From positions 135,014,753 to 135,078,752 of the forward strand of contig CM035439.1 in NCBI GenBank assembly GCA_020310875.1: a stretch of DNA of 64,000 nt, written 5' to 3'. This stretch comes from Ceratopteris richardii (Eukaryota; Streptophyta; Polypodiopsida; Polypodiales; Pteridaceae). Position numbers and translations under genes: made by a program. The stretch's first letter is position 1. Each line of letters starts with the position of its first letter. The notes below the pieces were generated by a model. The model was not told where the DNA came from and did no database searches. It saw only the letters and a program-made list of their open reading frames with translations. This document shows, piece after piece, positions 54,432-64,000 of this stretch.

Positions 54432-57400
54432 GCTGGTAGATACATCTATCAGCAACCTTACCAACAGGGTAGGTATCAGAACCAATATCAACAGCCATAT
54501 TATCAACCACAACAACAGTATCAAGCACCATATAGGCCACAACCAGTCCTAGGAAACCAACCACCAGCGCCTGCCAATGTAAATCCAGTTAAGTATGCAG
54601 TGGTAGAAGAGAACCTTAATAGAGCATTGGTGCCAATGACCCCACTGATCTTAGAGAATGACTCTCATGCTCTTAGTTCAGACTACTCCCATGAAGGTAT
54701 TCCACATGCTTATTACATAGAGTCGCCTGAGCATAGTGAGATTTACTCGTATCAATATGAGACACCATCTATGGAACAAAATTGGGAGCCAGAATACTCC
54801 AATGTCTTGTACACCAATCCTAACCCTAGGCCCCAATTGAGACAAATGAGACCACAAGCCCCTAGAGGACCTTGTTTCAGATGTCAGGGTGACCATTTCC
54901 TTTGTGATTGTCCCCACCCACCATCTCCGAGTCAAGGACAGGCTATCACAATATAAGCTTTTTGTCCTGAGTGTGGCAAAGACCATCTCCCCAGCGATTG
55001 TCCAAGAAACCCCTCTAGTGCACCCAAGGTTACACCCATTAATGTGGTAGGCTTAGTGGTGGATTCAAGTGCAAGTAGTAGTAATGTGGCACCTGTACAT
55101 GCAGTTACTAGGGCACAAGCATTGAAACAAGATAAACCAGCAGAGCAATCGGAGTCAAGTGAATCAGGCGAGCCTAGTAAGAGGAAAACAAGAACATGGA
55201 AAGATACCAGAGAGAAGGCCAATTGCAAGTGGAATAAGAAGTTATCAAAACTAGAAGAAAGCCTGAAAGAAGTGAAAACAAAAATAGATGACATTGCATC
55301 TCAAAGCCCTTCGCATGCTGAAACTCCATCCACTCCACCTCGTCCCATCCCACCACCCATTGTAAATAGACCACAACCAGGGAGTTCTTGTGGGAAATAC
55401 AAGAAGAGAAATGGGCCAAGGAGAAGGGTAATTCCCCTCTTATTCCTGAGATTGATGATCTTCATGACCAATTTCCCCAAGACATTCCATCCATTTACGA
55501 AGATCAAGTCGAGCAACAAGAAGACGATAGGATAGATTTTGAATCTAATACCTTAGAAGAACTGCCTCAATTTCCAGGCCCATGGGAATCTAGATCTCTT
55601 TAGATCAGAGCTCCCACAATACTGGTCAGACATAAAGACTCACTGGTCCCAAGGAACATTGATGTCATGAAGAACACTAAGGTTCAATGCCATCTCACTG
55701 TAGAAGAGCTGCTCAAAGCAAAACCTGAGCTATAGAATCATGTCAAGGATCAAGTTCCAGAACTTGATTCCAAAATGCCAAAAGCAGGCTCTAAGAAAAA
55801 AAGTACTAGAGATACCTCTAGACAAAATAGGGGACATGTGTGAGGGTGAAGAAGGTAATACTTATCTTCCAATCACCTACCAAGGTTACACAACCAAAGC
55901 AATCATAGATTCAGGTGTTGGTGTTGCCATTGCGACCACCTCCTTGTGGAAGCAATGGGGCAAACCCACATTAAGACCAACTAGAATGAAGCTTCAAATG
56001 GCCGACGGTCATTTTGAAAGACCACTAGGACTGCTCAAAGGGATAACTCTAACCACTTGTGGTGTAGAGTTTGAGCACACATTTGCTATATGTGACTTTG
56101 AGAAAAATAATGTTTATGAGGTGATCCTAGGATGACCCTTCCTATGACAATTGCAAATAATACAGGATTGGGGAACCAACTCCTTGTACTTACAACACTT
56201 AGGGGTCACCACCAAGGTCAATTTGAAGGATTACTCCTTCAGAGATGTACCACCCCTACAGTGGAATCCTATCCACAAAGAGAAAGAAGATTCTATCTCT
56301 GTGCATTTTGAAAGTTCACCTGATCCATCATGGCTGCATGAAGATACTCATTTGTGGATGTGCAAGGTTGCAGAGGAAGAGGAAAAATGTTTAAAGGCAA
56401 GAGACGAAGGAACTTCGCCAGGAGATAGACCAATTAGAGACCGAGCCTACACACCGATGATCTTTCCAGATGAGGAATTTGAGCCTCATGGCTAGCCAAA
56501 AATCTTAGCCACCATGGATATTGCTGTCAATGAAGAACAATGGACACCTCATTGTGATGAGGAGGGTTATGATATTTCAGTGTTCATGTGTCAGCCCTTG
56601 CTAGAAGAATGTGACCCTAGTGATGTCATAGAAGAAGAAGAGAATGACGATGATATAGAGTCCATTGTGATGGATAGTTGCTTTAACTCAGAGCAGCACT
56701 ATCTAGAAGATATAGGTGTGTTCACCCAGAAAGAGGAAGAACCTCTCACAAGTATTAAAACGGTAAATTCAAAGGATGGAAGTGAGAGCAGTCAAAAGAA
56801 GAAGAAAAGAAAAGCAGTGAAACAAGAAGAGGAGGAATCATTGTTTGAAGTACTAGAAAACTTCAAGAAATATGAAGTTGACGACCGCAAAATTTTGGTA
56901 CGAATGCCTAAGAGAGAGGCCATCATAGGAGAATCATATGATAATAAAGAAAATTTCAAGAAAATTGTAGTGACCATTGAAGAGAACGAAGAGAGATGCA
57001 CATATATAGGAGATGACCTAAGTGCAAGAGAAGAAGTGGAGCTTGTAGCTCTATTAAGGGAATATAGGGATTTGTTTGCATGGCACTTTAGAGACTTGAA
57101 AGGGGTAGATCCAAGAATTTGCTCTCATACTATCCCCATGACTGATGATGCCAAGCCCACCAAACATAAGCCCTACACATATAATGATACATATGCAGCC
57201 AAAATAAAAGAAGAAATTGATAGGCTGATTCAAGCTGGATTCATCTATGAGATTGAGCATATTGAATGGGTGTCCCCCATTGTAGTGGTGCCCAAGAAGA
57301 ACGGGAAGTTGCGAGTGTGTATTAACCTTAAAAAAGTTAATGCCACTACGATCAGAGATAGTTATCCACTTCCAATCACGGAACACCTATTGGAGCGTGT

Positions 57401-58540
57401 TGCAGGCAAGGAAGTTTATAGCTTCCTTGATGGATTTTCAGGTTACAATCAAGTAGCCATTGCCCCAGAAGATCAACACAAAACAGCTTTTTCCACAGAG
57501 TGGGGAATCTTTGCATTTCGTGTTTGGGCTCACCACTGCACCTGCAACATTCCAAAGGCTCATGTGTCATGTCTTCAAAGAGTTCTTGTGAAAGAGCTTA
57601 GCAGTGCATGTGGATGATTTATGTGCTCATTCCCAAGAAAGAAGATTTCACATCCCTGAGCTTAGACAAATCTTCAACAAGTGTAGAGAATATCGAGTGT
57701 GTCTGAACCCAGAAAAGTGTGTGTTCATGGTGCGTCAAGGTAAAATCTTAGATCATATTGTTTCTAAGAATGGAATCTCAACAGATGAAGATAAGGTACG
57801 AGCCATAGCAGAGCTGCCAAGGCCAAGGAATGTTAAAGAGGTACAAGCCTTTATGGGCCATTGTGGATATAACCATAGGTTTATCCACATGTACGCGATC
57901 ATAGCTAGACCCCTTTATGCCTTGTTGTCTAATTTTGAGTGGAACAACGAATGCGAGAATTCTTTCAATGAACTGAAGAAACGTTTGTGCACAACACCAA
58001 TACTGACCACTCTTGATTGGAATAAACCATTCCATGTCCATGTGGACGCATCCAATCATGCCATAGGATGTGTGCTAGCACAACCACAGGTGAAGGAAAC
58101 TTAGATTTTCCCATAGCATATGCTAGTAGACAGCTCATCGTAGCTGAACAAAACTATACCACAACTGAGCGAGAGGGCATAGGCATGGTATATGCTGTGA
58201 AGAAGTCTAGACACTATTTATTGGCCAACAAGTTCAAGTTTTTCACTGATCATCAAGCTTTGTTATATTTGGTCAATAAACCTTCCAATATTGGACGCTT
58301 AGTAAGATGGTTCCTCTTACTAATGGAATATGACTTTGAAGTTGTTGTCAGGAAAGGTAGAACCCACCTTCGGGCAGATCACCTTTCTCGCATCACTTCA
58401 GGAGAGTCACTGCAAGGAGTGTCTGACGAATTACCCAATGCTTATCTATTCAATTTAGAAGTTGTTCCTAAATGGGCAAATAAGTTGGTACTAGTCCTAA
58501 CCTTCGGCCCTGCAAATAAGAATGTGAAAACATCATAAGA
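54432..58540 (+). pseudogene. pol: A3 pol pseudogene, truncated
   Basis: Knuckles CFRCQGDHFLCDC and CPECGKDHLPSDC, linker to about 55382, then an abrupt jump to the counterpart of A1 about 6763, skipping some 420 bp. It then runs closely parallel to A1 through protease 1 (IDSGVGVAIA, so DSGA is changed), RT and RNase H. Frame breaks include TAA at 54954, stops near 55603, 55733, 56135 and 56495, an 8-bp loss in the RT PFGLTN motif near 57520, and a 1-bp loss near 58084. It ends at 58540 within the RNase H to integrase linker. Confidence 0.88.
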
Positions 58541-58765
58541 AGACTGCTTCAGCTATGACTAATCTTTCTGTTTTCTTTCACACATAAACAAAAAAAAAAA
58601 ATCTATGTAAATAAGTACTACAAAACTCCCAGGTATTACCTTTCTCACACCCATGGGGAGGGGACGACACAATCCACTCGGAGAGTTGCCAAATTCAAGA
58701 AGGATAAGTGAAGGATGATTCTTGATACCACTTTGCCACTAATTACTAGTATATATTGAGTGCAG

Positions 58766-61269
58766 ATGGCATCATCCAAGTCCGAGGCTATGCAAGAGGA
58801 AGAGGTCCTGCTTCTTCCCTTGGAATCAATCACGAAAGCAAGAGGTCATTGGTTTCTTGATGATCAACCAGTGTCCGAGCTTCTTTTTATGGCCACCATC
58901 AAGATAATGGATAGGGATGACTACTTTCCTATCATGTCACAAGATTTCAAGACTATCATACAAGGATTACCGCGCATGAGAGATGTCTGGACACAAGCAA
59001 GAATTGATGCATTCCTGAGACTTCCAATATACCTGTCTGATTTTTAGAGATGTACACAAGTGATGAATACACTCCAATCGGCACGGAATAAGCCATCAGT
59101 CCCAGAGGCAAGAGTACTCGACAAAGTAGGTACATGGAAAACAATTCAATTCACTCATGAGCTAATCAACAGAGCTTTTGGATGGAATCAAGATGGCCTC
59201 ACCAATGTCAAGGATGAATGTCACGATCCGAAAAAGAGAACCTTTTTGGAAATCAATAGAATAGATGTTGACTCGCTTTGTTTAGTGCATCAACATTTTT
59301 GTTTCCCTAGTATGCATAGATATACAGCACCCCAGAAAATCGTAGTGCAATTACTCTCACATGCTATGAGACAAGTGGGAAATCAAGTAAACATGACTCC
59401 ATATATTCAAGACCGTCTATTTGAAGCAAAGAAAAAGTGGGGTCAGAAAAAGTTCTTGAATGGAAGTTCTGCATTGACATTACTGATTTACGAGGCACTT
59501 GAAATGAAGGAGTGCCTACGCTTAATGCCAACTTCAACGAAGATTGCAAAATATGCAAAGTCTGCAACGGTACCAAAGAAAAAGAAAACAGTCGTTTCTA
59601 TTGAAGAAGTGGGAACCAGTTCAAAGAAACCCATGAGAGGGACTAAACACATTAGAGAGGAAGAAGCTCAAGAGACACCACAATCAAAGAGAACCCATAC
59701 ACTGCCCAAAATTGCTTTGACACAGCAACCGATCACAAAAAGGGACCTCTTGGCAGCTCTAGAAGAGACGCACATGTATATGCAAGGACAAGTGAATTTG
59801 AATGTTCAAGGTCATCAATACAGACAAGCAAGCAAAGGCAAGCAACAAAAGAATAAGGAACAAACCCCAGAACAAGCTGCCAGATATAAAGAACTGGGCT
59901 TGGAAGATTCGAGCTCTAATGAGGAATCTAGCCCTGAAAAAGACACATTGGACACTGACATAAGAACAGAAATGAACAATGAGGAATGGACAGAGATAAA
60001 TCAGGTAGAGGTCACACCTGACAATCAACAGTCAAAGGAAAGGAACCAAGAAGCACCCACTGAACCAGTACATATTATTCAATTGAACGATCAGTCCAAG
60101 ACCAGCATCAAAGAAGCCCCAATCACAAATAAAGATGTAGTGCACCCGGTAAAAGAAGAAATACAAACATGGAGGGATGAAGAAGAAAGATTCCCACAAA
60201 ATCAAGAACAAGTTGTAATTGAAGTACCGGATGATACACCACAAGGCAAGATTGACCAAAAGGAGGCTGAGCCACGGATACAACTCCACATTAGGCAGCC
60301 CCATGATACTACGCTACATGTGGCACAGGGGAAAGACGTTACCATGGACGAAGAACCTAGCATCCCTACCACATGGTTGAATGTTGATGTTACTCAATTA
60401 AAACCTGTGGTCAAGCAAATGATACAAACGGCCATGGACACACAACAACAAATGATGGAAACAGATGCAGATTACGACAAGGCCATGCAGGAAAAGAATC
60501 ACTTTCAAGTCATGAGTGAGCAATTGTCCGCACAGCTCATCGAGGCCCAACAAGAAATTTCAGCTAAGGATACGGAGATAACCGCAGTTAAAGAGCAATG
60601 TAATACATTGATGAAGCAGCATCATCATCTCCAGGCACAACTAACGGATTTACAGAGACAGCATGAAGCTAGTGAGCCAGACAAAGAGAGGATGAAAGCT
60701 CGAAACACAACTAAAAGTATATATGGAGGAATGATAACTTATGCAGTAGAAATAAAGAATTGATGAAGGCATTATTGTATGACCAGCCTATAGAAAAACA
60801 ATAGACATCAGCTACTGACCAGAAGGAACTAAGAGATCAGTTGGAGAAATATGTAGATCTACTGAAACAAGAACAAGCCCGAACAGAAGAATGGGAAAGA
60901 AGGTACATCAATGAAACAAATGAACTTAAAACGCAACTGCAAAATGTGAACGTCAAACTTGTAAAGGGTTGCAGCGAAAATATAGACCAAGTAGTAGAGA
61001 TTGGCAACGAACTGCTTGCAGCCAAAGAAGCACTTAGGGCCACGATGCAAGAAGTTAAAGAGAAGACTGAATGCCTTGCTCAATTAGAAAACATAGCAGA
61101 ACCCAAAGTATCCATCGGGACACCAGTAGAGCCAAGACAAGAGAATCCTACTGACGAGGTAGAGGTACGTCCTCTATCTGCCCCGATCTATAATTCTCAA
61201 ATTAAAGAGCAGATGGTGGAACCATGTGATAATCATCCAATGCCAAGGACCATCTGCGTACCAAGATAA
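58766..61269 (+). pseudogene. Element C extra ORF, coiled-coil protein
   Basis: ATG at 58766 (MASSKSEAM). Blocks 58766-59047, 59060-60763 and 60841-61269 form one broken gene with stops at 59045 and 60761 and a frame change. The segment VHQHFCFPSMHRYTAPQK followed by GSSALTLLIYEAL aligns with LQHFAFPAQDRFTQPHK and CCALTRIIYRCL of the A1 extra ORF. It is followed by an acidic, Gln-rich region and a long coiled coil (about 60450-61080). Function unknown. It possibly belongs to the plant-mobile or putative plant transposon domain group found in extra ORFs of large plant Ty3 elements. Confidence 0.75.
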
Positions 61270-63244
61270 AATGGCAAATAATAGTGTTGTTAAATGTGTT
61301 GGTGTGATCAAACGTTTAAGATTTACAGTATGTGATATAGAGGTTGCTTTGGATATGTATGTAATTGCAACCAAGGGGGAGGGCTACCCCATCATATTAG
61401 GATGTCCATGGTTAATTACAGTGAAAGCAGATCAGAAATGGGGTTCTGGCCTTCTAGTTCTCAAACCAAATGATAGAACAAAGTCAGTTATGTATGATTT
61501 GAAGGACCAAAAGAAGGAAGATCACAGGTATGAAACAACAGTAGATGAAGAAAGCTCTTGTTATGATAGCGATTCTAGCAGTGAGGAATCGACAGTTGAA
61601 AGTGATTCATCAACACTGGAAGTCATGGGCGTGATCTTCCAAGGAAAAGAAGATGGAGGCAAAGAGGATGATTTACAACAACCACAACGTGAGGACTCCA
61701 TGCCTGAAGCGGATCTCCAAAAGATGCTAGCAAAAGATCTCACCTTAGTGGAAAGGACCACATACATCAACATGCTAAAAAGGTACCCCAAATTGTTCAT
61801 TAAAGATTATAATGAGATACAAGGTGTAACTGCTATTCAACATCATATTGAAATCAAGCCAGTGGCACAAAAGCTCAGAAGGATCGAAACACTTCAACAA
61901 GAGGCTCTGTTAAATGAGGTAAATAGACTCATAAAGGCGGGTTTCATTTACCCTGTATCGAATTCAGAATGGGTGTCTCTAGTAGTAGTTACCCCAAAGA
62001 AGAATGGTAAATGGAGGGTGTGTGTAGACTATAAACCCTTAAATGCAGCAACAAAGAGAGATCATTTTCCATTACCCTTCCAAGATGAGATTCTAAATGA
62101 AGTGGCAGGTCATGAAAGGTACACTGTATGTGATGGATACTCAGGGTACTTTCAACTTCGGATAGCTGAGGATGACCAAAGGAGGACCACATTCATTACG
62201 CCATGGGGATGCTTTGCTTATTGGGTAATGCCTTTTGGCCTAACCAATGCACCTGCAACATTTCAAAGGTTTATGAACTATGTTTTTCAACCATTCTTTG
62301 GATCATCAATAAGGGTGTACATGGATGACTTTTGCATATATAGCACTACAGCCATGCATTGTCAAAAAGTTGAAGAAGGTTTAAAAAGATTGTATGAGCT
62401 TGGGGGTCAATTGAATCTTGATAAATGTCATATTGCTGAGAAAGAAGTAGTTCTCCTTGGACATCTCATATCAGAAAAGGGGATTCAAGTTGATCCATCC
62501 AAAGTGGAAGCCTTATTGGCTCTACCTCCTCCAACAACAACAAAGCAGACCCTCACTTTTGTACAAAAGGTACGCTACATGTCACGGTTCATCCACCTTC
62601 TATCTGAAATCATATCTCCATTACAAAAGCTTGCACAAGATAGTGTCTTTGCATGGGAGGATATCCAAAATGAATGTTTTGAAGAAATCAAAAGAGTACT
62701 TAGCACTCTACCCACATTGATGCCACCAAATATGGGAGAGACTTTGTATGTGTGTCCAAGTGCAGGTGAAGAAGCAATCGGAGAGGTCTTACTCCAGAAG
62801 GATACAAAGATATCTCACATGCGTCCTGTTTACTTTGCTAGCAAGGTAATGAAAGAAAATGAGAAGAGATACACAGATGCAGAGAAACTCATGTATGCAC
62901 TTATGTTTGGAGTAAGGAAGTTTCGGTCTTACCTTCTTGCTAGGCCTTTCATTATTCTTACAACAGATCATGCATTTCCATATGTGGCACAACATATGAG
63001 CATCTCATCTAGAATAGCTAAATGGGTTCTTGAACTTCAAGAATATAACTATACTTTTGTAGTAGAGGATAGCACAAGAGCCAATCTTGCAGACATACTC
63101 ACCTACAGGAAGTGGGAGAGGAAAATATCTAATGAGAGGGAGAGGGGAGCAACCTTGCATGAAGAAGATATTGAAGATGCACATACTGTATTTTTTAATG
63201 GTGCCTATAAGAAGCAGGTTGACAAGCAACAGGAGAATTTCTGA
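61270..63244 (+). pseudogene. pol: Element C pol: partial PR, RT, RNase H
   Basis: The open frame runs from 61226. It begins within a protease (YPIILGCPWL, C-terminal half only; the DSGA motif is absent). An acidic linker follows, then RT with KKNGKWRVCVDY, PFGLTNAPATFQ and YMDD at about 62320. RNase H follows, but its first catalytic Asp region reads LYVCPSAGEEA where active enzymes have an Asp, while the TTDHAF segment is kept. The frame stops at 63242, just inside the second RNase H (FFNGAYKKQ), and the sequence continues in another frame. Confidence 0.85.
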
Positions 63245-64000
63245 TATATGACCAAAACAAACAGCTCATCTTCAAGAAAGGTATAGCTCTTCCTAATGCT
63301 CATTCAAATAATGAAGCAGAATATGCAGCACTATGTGAGGCCTTGCATGAATGTGTTCAACATGATATCGAAAGGTTGATCATCAAAGGAGACTCAATGT
63401 TGATAATTAAGCAATTACAAAATGTTTGGTGTTGCAAAAGCCAAAATTTGTTTGAATGGTTGAAAAAGGTAAGAGTGTTATTGAAACAATTCGATAACAC
63501 TCAAATATGTCATGTACCAAGGAGCGAAAATAAGGAAGCAGATGCATTAGCAAATGAGCAATTTGATGGCTTCATAGCATCCATGAAGCTAGGAGACAAC
63601 AAATTTGTAGGTGAAGAAGGATTAGAAGATATCATCGAGTTTCTTGAAAATGGGGAAGCACCCAATCACCTTAACAAGGTACAAAGGCATAGATTAGCGA
63701 AGAAGGCTTTACAGTACCAACTCATAGAAGATCATCTCTATGAGAAAGGTAAGGATCTTATCCTTAGAAGGGTCCCCATATCAGATGAAATAAAGAGCAT
63801 TCTGGAATCATGTCATGATCATGCATGTGGAGGACACTTCTCACATGAAATAACGATAAGGAAAGTACTTCAAGCAGGGTATACATGGGCTACACTTCAT
63901 AAAGATGTTCAATATTGGTGTAAAACATGTAATAAATATCAGATTACAGGGAATAAGAGGCTTATGTATGAACCAAGGACACCAATCATATCTTATGGGC
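63232..64000 (+). pseudogene. Element C second RNase H and integrase start, shifted frame, cut by window end
   Basis: Open from 63232 to the window edge with no ATG needed. It reads FLIYDQNKQLIFKKGIAL, NNEAEYAALCEALHECVQHD and LIIKGDSMLIIKQL: the archaeal-like RNase H with Glu and Asp residues in the expected places. From about 63680 it runs into an integrase HHCC module (HDHACGGH ... CKTCNKYQ). A single frameshift near 63230 separates it from the upstream frame. The integrase core lies beyond the window. Confidence 0.82.

Larger units (their letters stand above)
50457..58540 (+). mobile_element. Element A3: 3'-truncated A-family copy
   Basis: LTR, PBS, leader with tandem repeats, gag and pol as far as the end of RNase H (counterpart of A1 about 9930), then an abrupt junction with element C near 58540. 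There is no integrase, second protease, extra ORF or 3' LTR. The gag half is clearly diverged from A1, while the pol half after 55382 is very close to A1, so it is a mosaic. Multiple stops make it dead. Confidence 0.9.
58541..64000 (+). mobile_element. Element C: Tat-like Ty3/Gypsy element, partial
   Basis: No LTR or PBS is visible at the left junction with A3. It contains an extra coiled-coil ORF, the C-terminal half of a protease, RT, a weakened RNase H, a second RNase H of the archaeal-like type known from the Tat lineage, and the start of integrase, cut by the window end. The extra ORF is related to that of the A family but lies upstream of pol. Gag and the catalytic half of the protease are missing, probably by deletion near 61270, so the original gene order is uncertain. 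Confidence 0.8.

Overview
This window is plant genomic DNA made almost entirely of nested Ty3/Gypsy LTR retrotransposons. The evidence is primer-binding sites complementary to plant-type tRNA-Asp, Ty3-order pol domains (PR-RT-RNaseH-INT), plant-style mixed-age nesting, and no recognisable host gene. It suggests a plant with a large, repeat-rich genome. I cannot name the species.

Layout. (1) Element D, minus strand, decayed, fills 1-1636 and 17869-21462. Its pol lies beyond the left edge. (2) Element A1, plus strand, 1637-17868, is inserted in D with a perfect 5-bp target duplication (GTCTG). It is 16.2 kb, has two 580-bp LTRs differing at one base, and its long reading frames are open. (3) Element B, 21463-44398, belongs to another family. 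It carries LTR, PBS, gag and pol remnants and ends in an LTR copy in inverted orientation. (4) Element A2, 22936-35104, a 5'-truncated, dead relative of A1, lies inside the gag of B. (5) 44399-50456 is mostly unidentified AT-rich DNA with a 547-bp tandem duplication and a 78-bp satellite. (6) Element A3, 50457-58540, is a third A-family copy. It is dead, 3'-truncated, and a mosaic of a diverged gag half and an A1-like pol half. (7) Element C, 58541 to the right edge, is a Tat-like element with two RNase H domains.

The A family is the unusual object. A1 encodes Gag, then in the same frame after a single TAG a very large Pol. That Pol has two retropepsin domains (one before RT, one after integrase) and two successive HHCC zinc modules before the integrase core. 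Downstream is a separate 1408-codon ORF of unknown function. It sits in the position of a retroviral env gene, lacks membrane segments, and is preceded by a conserved branch point and 3' splice site. A matching 5' splice donor lies just after the PBS, so a spliced subgenomic mRNA is likely. The untranslated leaders of A1, A3 and D each hold a different tandem repeat built around a core like TATCGCGA.

Working model: full-length RNA starts below the LTR TATA box and is primed by tRNA-Asp. It is translated as Gag and, by an unproven readthrough, Gag-Pol; the extra protein comes from spliced RNA. A1 is the likely young master copy; D, A2, A3 and B are relics; C is decayed but still recognisable.
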